The notes: a model not told the origin generated them from the sequence alone. A stretch of DNA of 12,669 nt from Euryarchaeota archaeon UBA202 (GCA_002502685.1 DAQA01000007.1:1-12669), one strand, 5' to 3'; positions 1-6,729 are shown, counted from the stretch's first letter. Translations and numbers: made by a program.

Positions 1-32
1 CATTGGGAAGTTTACTTAACACTTCACTAACA

Positions 33-40
33 CTTATAAA
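33..40 (+). promoter_or_regulatory. TATA box for the first secreted-protein gene
   Basis: CTTATAAA matches the archaeal TATA consensus. A start about 25 bases downstream falls near base 60-63 and leaves a leader of about 20 bases that contains the ribosome site. Assigned by sequence and spacing only. Confidence 0.55.
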
Positions 41-82
41 CCCGTTGACGATTAATTATAATGAAGGATAAGAGGGAGTGAT

Positions 83-898
83 ATGGTAAAAGAGATAGTA
101 ATGAAAGGAGTAACATTAGGGATTATCACACTTTTTATGAGCCTTACTATGCTTCCAGCACTCAGCACGGGGCAATCCTTTATTGGAGGAGAAACAAACA
201 GGGAGCTTAGGATAGCAAAAACAATGAATGCTCCTTCAGAGGCTAGGGATAACACTATTGAAATAGAGCTTACAGAATACCGATCTGATGGAACATGTGA
301 AACACGGGTTGTTGAGCTATCCCTGGATGCAGCCCGTGAGATCTTGAAAACGTTCCAAAATCCCCAGGATTCAATGGAGAAATTCAGTATTCTCAAGAAA
401 CATGGATTAATCCCTAGGGATACACTTCTTGAGGACTGGAGGAGGGGAATGTATGACCGGGCAAAAACACTGGGTTTACTCCCCAGGGATATCCAAGCCT
501 TTTTCCACTTGAGCATGGAGTCAGCACGTTTGAAATTACCCTTTATGATAAGTGTGCTCAATAAAGTAGAGGCAGTGTCTATTATTGGCAGCAGGATACG
601 GATTGGTGTCCCATCGTATCGAGGATTGTTAAAATTTGTGACGCGTTCCCGTTTTGTGGATCTCTTTGATATCTGTGGGGGACTGGTGGGAATAATAAGT
701 ACCAAGAATGTAATCCGGCAGCATTCCTTTATGGCAATACCCAGTGTCATGGGAATGGCAGGGTTTGTGGGGGTACATATCCATATTCCATTCATATTAA
801 ATATCTATACCGGTTTTTCAGCCCTCACATGTGCGGGGGGTTTAGGGATACATACCGTGGATTTATTACCCTGGTTGACCAACCCCGACACGGAATAA
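83..898 (+). CDS. Secreted protein of unknown function (271 aa), possible paralog of the 6804-7718 gene
   Basis: I do not recognise this family. The N-terminus (Lys-containing start, hydrophobic residues about 8-28, then TGQS) reads as a signal peptide, so export is likely. A Shine-Dalgarno-like AGGGAGTGAT directly before ATG 83 supports this start; Met7 at base 101 is an alternative with a more typical signal peptide but a weaker ribosome site. After a linker comes a beta-strand-like stretch (58-80), then a charged helical part with an internal repeat, GLIPRD at 108-113 and GLLPRD at 131-136. The C-terminal third is Gly-rich and moderately hydrophobic (roughly 196-262), with MGMAGFVGVHIHIP and a later GGLGIH. 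It could form a beta sheet or a membrane-associated domain. The order of elements resembles the 304-residue protein at 6804-7718. No catalytic motif is visible. It lies upstream of two secreted peptidase genes on the same strand but has its own promoter. Confidence 0.75.
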   Translation: MVKEIVMKGVTLGIITLFMSLTMLPALSTGQSFIGGETNRELRIAKTMNAPSEARDNTIEIELTEYRSDGTCETRVVELSLDAAREILKTFQNPQDSMEKFSILKKHGLIPRDTLLEDWRRGMYDRAKTLGLLPRDIQAFFHLSMESARLKLPFMISVLNKVEAVSIIGSRIRIGVPSYRGLLKFVTRSRFVDLFDICGGLVGIISTKNVIRQHSFMAIPSVMGMAGFVGVHIHIPFILNIYTGFSALTCAGGLGIHTVDLLPWLTNPDTE

Positions 899-998
899 AC
901 AAGGGTGTACATACAACACAAAAAAAAAATAAAGTATCCTAGAGAACACTTTGCCACCATCCCCTCTTTGTAATCCTTTGGATCTTCCCCATAAATAA

Positions 999-1006
999 TT
1001 TATATT
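999..1006 (+). promoter_or_regulatory. TATA box for the C15-like peptidase gene
   Basis: TTTATATT lies 69 bases before the chosen ATG at 1075. The expected transcript start near 1028 gives a leader of about 47 bases that includes GAGGTG at 1064-1069. Confidence 0.5.
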
Positions 1007-1074
1007 GCCCGATACAGATATCATTTTAAACCACCAAGGGATATGAATTATACTAGGTGATAAGAGGTGTTATA

Positions 1075-2268
1075 ATGATGTGGCAAAAGGGAAGAATTAT
1101 AGCTATACTTATAGGTTTACTGGTCCTTTCGGGAGGGAATTTGCTTGTCTCCCCCATATTAGGGGAGGGAAATCAGACCTGTAAAATGGATATTATGCAT
1201 ACCGAGGTATGCTCCCAATACCCCGCGATAATGGTTACGGGATACTGGGATCCCACCGGAAAAATGATTGCGCCCTTCAGTACCAGTTCCTATCTAAATC
1301 CGGGGGGATGGCAAGGTGAAAATTGGGAAAACCAGGGATACAATATTTATTCCTATTTTCCTACACCGGGAATATATAATGGCACCTTAGAGGTTGATTA
1401 TCAGGATACCTGGAATGATTTTTGGAATATTACCCTCCAGATACATCCTGTTGCCATCATAAGTTTTGGTGCAGGAGATGGACCTTGGGAGATTGAGTAT
1501 AGCACACGTAATTTGGAATTTTGGATAAATGATGAAAACCCGCCTTATCAACCCACTCCTTCACCCCCTGATGATACGGTTCCAGCGGGATTTATACGAC
1601 ATGCTACACTTCCTATTCAAGCAATTGCTGATGCTGTGAACAGCCAGACAGATATCGAGGCCTGGATTGACTGGGATGGCTTCTCTGGGATGTATCTATG
1701 TGAATATATTGGTTATCTGGGAATGCGGTACCAGTCCCTTCATAGTGGCCAGGGTGATCTGTATCCCTGTCGCCTAGCAGGACTGATTCATGCCAATAAT
1801 GAACTTCCCTTGCATGATGCCATGACGGTCACCAACATAACAATTAGGGAAACCATTAGATATCTCAAAGAAACAAATACAGCCCCTAACGCCCCCCGGA
1901 TCACAGGGCTTACCTCAGGAGAAGTTGGGACAGCATATCCCTATACATTTGTTGCAACAGACCCCGAGGGCGATAACATCTATTATTGGGTAAGCTGGGG
2001 AGAAGGATGCACCGTGACAGACTGGATGGGACCCTATGCCTCAGGCGAAGAAATAACCCTGGAATACACATGGGACCAGCGAGGTGATTATTCAATCACA
2101 GCCATAGCAAAAGATATCCATGGTGAAGAAAGCGAGCCGGGGACACTTGAGATTAGCATGCCCATTAAGGATATCACTGGATACCTTAGAGAATTCCTAG
2201 AAATGATACAGGAATGGCTTGATACGTTTCATATCAATATACCCCTGCTTGATCGTGTCCTAAGTTAG
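1075..2268 (+). CDS. Secreted pyroglutamyl-peptidase-like (C15) protein with C-terminal PKD-type domain
   Basis: The reading frame can begin at GTG 1057, but ATG 1075 is preferred: GAGGTG at 1064-1069 sits five bases upstream and the protein (397 aa) then opens with a short charged stretch and a hydrophobic signal segment (about 6-28). Residues about 48-265 follow the pyroglutamyl peptidase I fold in order: TGYWDPTG (family TGF-PFG), NPGGW, a GAGDG-like segment, Glu141 in EIEYSTRN, LPIQAI, Cys209 in GMYLCEYIGYL and His239 in AGLIHANNELP. In known C15 enzymes the equivalent Glu, Cys and His form the catalytic triad, and the spacing here (68 and 30 residues) is close to the family's. Residues about 273-362 form an Ig/PKD-like domain (DPEGDNIYYWVSWGEG and a GDYSITAIAKD strand). 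A short amphipathic C-terminal tail follows. Likely role: removal of N-terminal pyroglutamate from peptides outside the cell. Export is unusual because classical C15 enzymes are cytosolic. Activity is inferred. Confidence 0.8.
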   Translation: MMWQKGRIIAILIGLLVLSGGNLLVSPILGEGNQTCKMDIMHTEVCSQYPAIMVTGYWDPTGKMIAPFSTSSYLNPGGWQGENWENQGYNIYSYFPTPGIYNGTLEVDYQDTWNDFWNITLQIHPVAIISFGAGDGPWEIEYSTRNLEFWINDENPPYQPTPSPPDDTVPAGFIRHATLPIQAIADAVNSQTDIEAWIDWDGFSGMYLCEYIGYLGMRYQSLHSGQGDLYPCRLAGLIHANNELPLHDAMTVTNITIRETIRYLKETNTAPNAPRITGLTSGEVGTAYPYTFVATDPEGDNIYYWVSWGEGCTVTDWMGPYASGEEITLEYTWDQRGDYSITAIAKDIHGEESEPGTLEISMPIKDITGYLREFLEMIQEWLDTFHINIPLLDRVLS

Positions 2269-2303
2269 ATGATATGGATATGGATACAGTTAGTACTGCC
2301 CCC

Positions 2304-2319
2304 TTATTTATTTCTTTTA
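2304..2319 (+). terminator. T-rich tract after the C15-like gene
   Basis: A run of T clusters begins 36 bases past the stop codon at 2266-2268, fitting U-tract termination by archaeal RNA polymerase. No stable hairpin precedes it. Confidence 0.35.
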
Positions 2320-2388
2320 TAACACTCCCTGATTAACCGTGATCCTATCACCTCTTGAGAGACATACTGATCATAAAGAAAAAATAAT

Positions 2389-2398
2389 ATTTTTATAA
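2389..2398 (+). promoter_or_regulatory. TATA box for the small membrane protein gene, likely leaderless
   Basis: ATTTTTATAA is centred about 26 bases before ATG 2421, so transcription should begin at or next to the start codon. No Shine-Dalgarno motif is present before the ATG, which fits a leaderless mRNA. Confidence 0.55.
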
Positions 2399-2420
2399 TA
2401 AGAAAGAGATACCAAGAGCC

Positions 2421-2816
2421 ATGGAGAAGGAAAGTGTGAACGCACGACCAGAGGGCATAGCTTTGTTAGCGGCACTTTTTTGGATATTGGCAATCCTTGC
2501 CCTAGTGGGCGGCCTTTTCATGGTGGGAACCAAGGATGCCATTATTGGGATTATGGAAGATCAACCCGAAGTAACCGAGGAGATTATTGATCTTGTTGAT
2601 TCTGTCTTGCTTGGAGCAGGAATTATTACTTTTGTGCTAGCCATTTTATATATAATTACTGGATGGGGGCTTTGGAAACTGAAATCATGGGCACGGATTG
2701 TTGCGATGATCCTTGCGGTGATAAGTTTGCTTAGTTTCCCCATAGGGACAATTATTGGTATAGTTGTTCTTTGGTATCTTTTCAAACCGGAGATAAAAAC
2801 AGCATTTCACCAATAA
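2421..2816 (+). CDS. Small polytopic membrane protein (131 aa), function unknown
   Basis: The protein has hydrophobic segments at about 14-36, 61-84 and a long one at 91-121 that probably forms two spans split by the FPIG turn (106-109), giving about four membrane helices. An acidic loop (45-60, EDQPEVTEEIIDLVD) lies between the first two. The C-terminal pattern of small helical membrane proteins, here FPIGTIIGIVVLWYLFKPEIK, is common in prokaryotic uncharacterised families; I cannot assign a numbered family. There is no signal-peptide cleavage site and no catalytic motif. The start is supported by a TATA box about 26 bases upstream with no ribosome site, so the message is probably leaderless. 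It lies between two secreted peptidase genes but has its own promoter, so a role in protein degradation is not shown. Confidence 0.8.
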   Translation: MEKESVNARPEGIALLAALFWILAILALVGGLFMVGTKDAIIGIMEDQPEVTEEIIDLVDSVLLGAGIITFVLAILYIITGWGLWKLKSWARIVAMILAVISLLSFPIGTIIGIVVLWYLFKPEIKTAFHQ

Positions 2817-2820
2817 AAAA

Positions 2821-2857
2821 TTATTTTTCCCTATCTCCCCCGTTTTTCCATTTTAGT
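2821..2857 (+). terminator. Oligo-T tracts after the membrane protein gene
   Basis: Three T tracts (TTATTTTT, GTTTTT and ATTTT) begin within about 5 bases of the stop codon, a pattern fitting archaeal U-tract termination before the C25 promoter. Confidence 0.4.
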
Positions 2858-2879
2858 TGTGATCTTATGGACACGAAAA

Positions 2880-2887
2880 TTTATAAA
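2880..2887 (+). promoter_or_regulatory. TATA box for the C25 peptidase gene
   Basis: TTTATAAA is a near-perfect archaeal TATA element. A start about 25 bases downstream falls inside the A16 tract at 2904-2919, so the mRNA would begin within the homopolymer. Confidence 0.6.
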
Positions 2888-2903
2888 CCCTGATTTAATT
2901 GAT

Positions 2904-2919
2904 AAAAAAAAAAAAAAAA
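2904..2919 (+). repeat. A16 homopolymer at the expected transcript start of the C25 gene
   Basis: Sixteen consecutive A residues lie between the TATA box and the GGAGG ribosome site of the peptidase gene. It is the longest homopolymer seen in the window. It is length-unstable in principle, and its exact length may also be affected by sequencing error. Confidence 0.85.
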
Positions 2920-2933
2920 TAAATGGAGGCACA

Positions 2934-4814
2934 ATGAAAAACAAAATGCTTTTTGCAACAATGCTTGTATGTATAGTTCTAGGGTCTTCCTTATCCATGG
3001 GAATCAATGCCCCGCTTCATGAAATAAAAACTGGGACCAGCGCCCAGGAATTAGTTATTCCCATTACTTTCCCTGAACTGGATGTTACCCAGGATGGCAA
3101 TTACCTGTCCCTAGGGATGGACAATGCTTTTTACCTCAGCCATGAAGGATATCCAGTGATGCCCTATCAAACACAGGTGCTGAAATTCCCTGTCGGAACA
3201 AAGATTGAAAGAATAACCGTTGAAATATCAGAGGAAAAAATTATTGATTTACCAAAAAAAATTGTACCTGCTACCCAACCTGTTGTTACCAACATGAAAG
3301 AAATAATCAAGAGAGAACACAAGGAGGCAGAGATATATTCCAGTAGTGATCCCTATCCTTCCGAGTGGACATCTTATCATGTTGGCATCGGAAAAGATGG
3401 CAAAGAAACCACCTTGTTTCTCACTTTCCGTGTTTTTCCAGCTCGTTATATCCCCTCCAACAATAGCCTCCTGTGCATTAACCATATGGATATTACAGTC
3501 CATTATATCCCTCTAAAAAAATCGTTAACCGCCAAGGATACCTATGACCTTATCATGATTGCCCCAGAAGAATTCGCCCCTGACTTACAACCACTTGTTA
3601 ACCACAAAATGAACCATGGCATCCAAACACTTATTGCCACCCTGGATGACATCTACGGGGGAACCTATTTCCCAGTGGAAGGACGCGATGACGCAGAAAA
3701 AATCAAGTATTTCATCAAAAATGCCCTGGAAACCTGGAACATCACCTACGTGCTACTGGTAGGAGGACGCCATGGCGGAGTAACCAAAGAAAAATGGTGG
3801 GTACCTGTACGCTATGCAAGCCTGCGCTATGATGATGAACACAAATTTCTCTGTGATCACTATTTTGCAGATATTTATAAATATAAGGAAGGAGAACCAG
3901 TATTTGATGATTGGGATAGTAACGAAAATGGGTTATTTGGAGAATGGTCATTTTCAAAAAAGGACGTTATTGATATGTATCCTGATGTGTATGTGGGTCG
4001 ATTAGCATGCAGAAACAAATTTGAAGTAAAAATCATGGTTGAAAAAATAATTACCTATGAGTCAACCGCCTATGGACAACCCTGGACAAAGACATTCGTT
4101 GGTGTCGCGGGTGATACCTATCCAAATGACGGTGATCCATACTATGAAGGAGAACTGGCCACAGCGGCAGCTTTTGACTACCTGGACGATTTTGAGGCTA
4201 CCTACCTGTGGACCTCAACAGGATCACTAACCAGTGAACAGTCTATAATTGATACCCTTAATCAAGGATGCCTTTTCATGCATTTTTCCGGTCATGGTAA
4301 TCCCATGAGCTGGGCAAACCATCCTCCAGAAGATGAGGATACATGGATTGGAATTGATGTCACCCAATTTATCAAGGCATCCAACAGGGACATGTACCCC
4401 ATCACGATTGTGGGGGGATGCCATAATAGCAAGTATAATGTTTCCCTTCTCAACCTCTTAAAATTCCAACAGATAAAGGACATCTATTACCATTCTGACT
4501 GGTCTCCAGAATGCTGGGGATGGTGGCTGGCACGGAAAATCAACGGGGGAAGTATTGCCACTATCGCAAATACGGGGTATGGTATGGGGATACCAGGAGA
4601 AGAATGTCTTACAGGACGGGGAAGGTATCTGGAGATTCAATTCTTTAAAAGCTTCAGTGAAAACATCGATATGTTAGGAGAAACATATGGTACAGATCTC
4701 ACTTATTATCTGAATGCATTTCCTCCAATGACAGACATAATTGATAATAAGATTGTTCTGCAATGGGCTCTCCTGGGTGATCCTTCCCTAAAAATCGGTG
4801 GTTACCCACCCTGA
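2934..4814 (+). CDS. Secreted gingipain-like cysteine peptidase, family C25
   Basis: The frame is open from 2859, but the start is ATG 2934: GGAGG at 2925-2929 lies four bases upstream and the protein (626 aa) then begins with a clear signal peptide (MKNKMLFATMLV..., hydrophobic to about residue 20). Residues about 35-195 form a beta-rich pro-region of the type seen before C25 domains. The catalytic part runs from about 203 (YDLIMIAPEEF) to 622. It includes YVLLVGG (272-278), an acidic DDWDSNENGLFGEW (325-338, possible calcium site), YPDVYVGRLACR (349-360), His454 in FSGHGNPMSW and Cys496 in IVGGCHNS. His454 and Cys496 match the C25 catalytic dyad. The end, LLGDPSLKIGG, is the usual C25 domain end. 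There is no C-terminal PKD domain, sorting signal or membrane anchor, so the enzyme may be freely released. It likely hydrolyses proteins outside the cell; bond preference cannot be read here. Confidence 0.93.
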   Translation: MKNKMLFATMLVCIVLGSSLSMGINAPLHEIKTGTSAQELVIPITFPELDVTQDGNYLSLGMDNAFYLSHEGYPVMPYQTQVLKFPVGTKIERITVEISEEKIIDLPKKIVPATQPVVTNMKEIIKREHKEAEIYSSSDPYPSEWTSYHVGIGKDGKETTLFLTFRVFPARYIPSNNSLLCINHMDITVHYIPLKKSLTAKDTYDLIMIAPEEFAPDLQPLVNHKMNHGIQTLIATLDDIYGGTYFPVEGRDDAEKIKYFIKNALETWNITYVLLVGGRHGGVTKEKWWVPVRYASLRYDDEHKFLCDHYFADIYKYKEGEPVFDDWDSNENGLFGEWSFSKKDVIDMYPDVYVGRLACRNKFEVKIMVEKIITYESTAYGQPWTKTFVGVAGDTYPNDGDPYYEGELATAAAFDYLDDFEATYLWTSTGSLTSEQSIIDTLNQGCLFMHFSGHGNPMSWANHPPEDEDTWIGIDVTQFIKASNRDMYPITIVGGCHNSKYNVSLLNLLKFQQIKDIYYHSDWSPECWGWWLARKINGGSIATIANTGYGMGIPGEECLTGRGRYLEIQFFKSFSENIDMLGETYGTDLTYYLNAFPPMTDIIDNKIVLQWALLGDPSLKIGGYPP

Positions 4815-5177
4815 ACAACTGGTATTGTACTTTCTCAAGGATATTGTTTGTTAAAGGATAGCCCTTAGTTTCTTTCCCCCTGGCTTTTATCAGTATCATA
4901 CTGTCCGTTTTCAAAAAAAGTTCTGTTAAGAATACCAAGGATTAGGAAAGATCTAACCCGGTGACAGTATCGATTGGATTCATTAATTAGAGTTGCCCCA
5001 GTACCATTTTTCCCTAATGATTGCTGGCAGAAAGAAAAAATATGGATTACTGACCAAGACTATGTACGGCTATTGATTAAAGAAAGATTTTTGTCCTGTT
5101 TTTAGGAAAAAATATTAAGCCAGAGAGAGTAATTTATTATTATTTGTATACTGTGGTAACAATTAATGAGAAGATTA
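4815..5177. other. Gene-free stretch between convergent C25 and UPF0058 genes
   Basis: I see no credible reading frame, tRNA or repeat array in these 363 bases. The one structure is an imperfect hairpin at 5088-5112, TTTTT-G-TCCT against AGGAAAAAA with a GTTTTT loop. Read on the minus strand it gives a T6 tract after the UPF0058 gene and could be its terminator, although it is about 65 bases from that stop codon. Confidence 0.5.
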
Positions 5178-5477
5178 TTATTTTTTTGGGAATCGAGGAG
5201 GGAATTGTTTGTCTAAGTCTTTTTGGATCATCCTAGCAAGCCGCATCGCTATTTTGTCTAATTCAGAGTTTTTTTCATCAGCCATGATGGCTGCAAATTT
5301 TTTAGCCAGGGTGAGAACAGCTATTTTATGTTGTTCTTTTGTTTTATGTATCTCTGTGGGATAAACTCCTAATTTTTGGTATTCATCAAAGAGTGTGGCA
5401 TTATTGAGAAGCCTTTCAATTTTCTCTTTTATGTTAAGAAATAAGACATGGAGCTGAATAAGTTCATCCTTTTGCAT
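5178..5477 (-). CDS. UPF0058 family protein (putative metal-binding, archaeal)
   Basis: The 99-residue length and the opening MQKDELIQLHVLF match the archaeal UPF0058 family, as does the motif TEIHKTKEQHKIAV at about 41-54. His10, His44 and His50 are the likely metal ligands, given that this family is annotated as metal-binding. The rest is helical and charged with a basic tail (PPRFPKK). The protein should be cytosolic; its cellular role is not established. It begins at ATG 5477-5475. A TATA-like ACTTTAAATGA lies about 37 bases upstream on the minus strand (about 5509-5519), so it seems to be a single-gene unit convergent with the C25 gene. The ribosome site is weak. Confidence 0.88.
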   Translation of the reverse strand: MQKDELIQLHVLFLNIKEKIERLLNNATLFDEYQKLGVYPTEIHKTKEQHKIAVLTLAKKFAAIMADEKNSELDKIAMRLARMIQKDLDKQFPPRFPKK

Positions 5478-5720
5478 CTCATCCCAAAGGAGAACAATTA
5501 CGTACCCTCATTTAAAGTTTTCTAAAAATTAGAGGGTATCACAAAATTTAGGGTCATGGAGCCATCATGGATATTAACAGCTGAAAACACACCCATGCTT
5601 CTCCCCGGAAATGCCTTTATTGTCCCTAGATATTTTTATATCAAATATTATCCTTGGAAGTGTCTATGTACCAACTGGAATAACCAGATATTTTTTCTTG
5701 TATACTGATGAGCAGTGGAA

Positions 5721-5728
5721 TTTAAATA
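5721..5728 (+). promoter_or_regulatory. TATA box for the ssDNA-binding protein gene
   Basis: TTTAAATA is centred about 31 bases before ATG 5756. The expected start near 5750 leaves a leader of only a few bases. No Shine-Dalgarno motif is present, so the message is leaderless or nearly so. Confidence 0.5.
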
Positions 5729-5755
5729 GAACCTAATTATTCCATTTTCGATAGC

Positions 5756-6049
5756 ATGAAAGTATCTGACCTAAAAGCCAATAATAATTTTGATGAGCTT
5801 GTCCTAAAAATTATCGAGAAAAATGAACCTCGTGATGTCACACGCAGATTTGGAGGGTCTGCAAGAGTATGTGATTTGATAGGCGAAGATGAAGACGGAA
5901 ACACGGTACAAGTAACTTTGTGGAATGATGAGATCGGTATCATTGAGGCCAATGAAACTCTCAAAATCACTGATGGGTGGGTAAAGGAATGGGATAACCA
6001 ATTGCAGGTATCAACAGGAAGAAATGGAAAACTTGAAAAAATCTCATAA
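5756..6049 (+). CDS. Single-domain OB-fold ssDNA-binding protein (RPA/SSB-like)
   Basis: The 97-residue protein is one OB fold. MKVSDLK opens it, a first strand (residues about 14-21) leads to EPRDVTRRFGGSARVCDLIGEDEDG, then VQVTLW (51-56), the EANETLKITDGWVKE core (64-78) and LQVSTGRNGKLEKI at the end. The order DLIGEDEDGNTVQVTLW...ITDGWV...LQVSTGRNGKLE is that of archaeal RPA-type and SOSS-B-like single-stranded DNA-binding proteins. It lacks the zinc finger and extra OB folds of larger archaeal RPAs, and also an acidic C-terminal tail like that of bacterial SSB. It probably binds single-stranded DNA in replication or repair. It is a lone gene with its own promoter, and neither neighbour is a replication gene. 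Confidence 0.85.
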   Translation: MKVSDLKANNNFDELVLKIIEKNEPRDVTRRFGGSARVCDLIGEDEDGNTVQVTLWNDEIGIIEANETLKITDGWVKEWDNQLQVSTGRNGKLEKIS

Positions 6050-6159
6050 AAAGAACATACCCGCATAATTAAACAAACTAAATCTGTAATCCTTTACAAT
6101 TTGGGTGAATATCTTAAATTATAATGTTTCCACTATCAAGGCAACAAGATTTGGTAAAA

Positions 6160-6167
6160 TTTATATA
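6160..6167 (+). promoter_or_regulatory. TATA box upstream of a candidate small RNA
   Basis: TTTATATA in the context AAAATTTATATACC is a near-ideal archaeal TATA box. No open frame follows; the expected start, about 6186-6190, is the 5' arm of the stem described next. Confidence 0.55.
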
Positions 6168-6183
6168 CCTCTATGGTATTTAA

Positions 6184-6266
6184 GAAAGTGAGAGGGGTAG
6201 TATGCACAAAATCTAATCACTCCCTGGACAGATTTTAACCTTCTTTTCTACCTCTCTCTTATTTTG
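6184..6266 (+). ncRNA. Candidate structured small RNA with nested stems
   Basis: Two nested inverted repeats are visible. The outer stem pairs GAGAGGGGTAG (6190-6200) with CTACCTCTCTC (6248-6258), 11 pairs including one G-U, and weaker pairing extends towards 6184. The inner stem pairs AAAATCT (6208-6214) perfectly with AGATTTT (6230-6236) around a 15-base loop. A strong TATA box lies about 25 bases before the outer stem and a T-rich stretch (CTTATTTTGTC) follows it, as expected for a small RNA transcribed alone. The loop contains ATCACTCCCT (6216-6225), which resembles the 16S rRNA anti-Shine-Dalgarno end and is fully complementary to bases 73-82 at the first gene's start. There are no C/D or H/ACA boxes and no tRNA features. 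The only frame is a four-codon ATG at 6202. Expression is not shown. Confidence 0.45.
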
Positions 6267-6314
6267 TCATATACCCTCGTTTAATACCTAGAGTACCTAC
6301 TTTTTTCCCAAGAA

Positions 6315-6335
6315 GACAATTAAAAAAAAATTGTC
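6315..6335. repeat. Perfect 7-bp inverted repeat with oligo-A loop
   Basis: GACAATT (6315-6321) and AATTGTC (6329-6335) flank seven A residues. On the minus strand the loop is oligo-T, so it could act as a backup terminator for the 64-residue protein gene. A protein-binding site is the other reading. Confidence 0.6.
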
Positions 6336-6373
6336 AAATAGTCTACCTTCTGTACCTGGACATACCACCACCT

Positions 6374-6393
6374 AAAAAAAAAAATTCAAAAAA
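6374..6393 (-). terminator. Poly-T tracts after the 64-residue protein gene
   Basis: On the minus strand a T6 tract begins 11 bases after the stop codon and a T11 tract follows three bases later (A11 at 6374-6384 on the plus strand). This is typical of archaeal U-tract termination. Confidence 0.55.
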
Positions 6394-6403
6394 GAGCGGC
6401 TAT

Positions 6404-6598
6404 TTACACATACATGTCCCGAAGTAATTTATCGGTTAGTTCATCAATGCTTTCTTCTTCAATATCACCATAACCATCCTCAAGAAGATCAATAATTGAT
6501 TCTAAAAGTCGAATAACTCCATCATAACGACCACGATTAAAGTGGTCTAATTCTTCACGGATTAATGACCTGATCTCTTCCTTGTCTTTTTTGTCCAT
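6404..6598 (-). CDS. Small acidic helical protein of unknown function (64 aa)
   Basis: The frame is open from 6646, but the start at ATG 6598 is preferred because a minus-strand TATA box is centred about 27 bases upstream, giving a leaderless message, and because the longer N-terminus would overlap that box. The 64-residue protein begins MDKKDKEEIRSLIREELDHF. It is highly charged and predicted helical: a first amphipathic helix (residues 4-20), a second around LLESIIDLLEDG (about 30-41), then an acidic linker (GDIEEESIDE) and a last short helix to MYV. There is no signal peptide, membrane segment or DNA-binding motif. It could be a small dimeric adaptor or regulator, but nothing proves this. 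I do not recognise the family. It is divergent from the 6804-7718 gene. Confidence 0.6.
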   Translation of the reverse strand: MDKKDKEEIRSLIREELDHFNRGRYDGVIRLLESIIDLLEDGYGDIEEESIDELTDKLLRDMYV

Positions 6599-6620
6599 GG
6601 AAGAGGGAATAACACAACCA

Positions 6621-6629
6621 TATATTAAA
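6621..6629 (-). promoter_or_regulatory. TATA box for the 64-residue protein gene, likely leaderless
   Basis: The minus strand reads TTTAATATA here, centred about 27 bases before ATG 6598, with no ribosome site between. This spacing decides the start codon of the gene. Confidence 0.5.
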
Positions 6630-6721
6630 ATTTTACCCGCTTCCAATAACCCCCCAGGTGATTAAGAGTAAAAAGATAATAGATAAAAAAATATGGAAAG
6701 GGAAGAAAGGGGATACAAAAA

Positions 6722-6729
6722 TTTTAATA
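6722..6729 (+). promoter_or_regulatory. Possible TATA box for the 6804-7718 gene
   Basis: TTTTAATA would place the transcript start near 6751 and give a leader of about 50 bases containing the AAGGAGG ribosome site. The sequence is less typical than the other boxes. Confidence 0.35.

Noticed and set aside
52..795. Long open frame on the minus strand (247 codons) opposite the first secreted-protein gene
   Set aside because: Its product has no domain-like pattern. The plus frame has a TATA box, ribosome site and signal peptide, so this is a shadow.
2269..2322. 17-codon hydrophobic frame directly after the C15-like gene stop
   Set aside because: It falls in the T-rich terminator region and has no ribosome site; its MIWIWI start comes from a short GGATAT repeat.
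4815..5177. tRNA or decayed gene in the gap after the C25 gene
   Set aside because: I found no T-loop GTTCGAATC-type motif, no CCA-adjacent stem and no reading frame with family resemblance.
5556..5708. 50-codon plus-strand frame (MEPSWILTAENTP...)
   Set aside because: No good ribosome site, an aromatic-rich composition unlike a folded protein and no recognisable motif. It might be a remnant, but I cannot support it.
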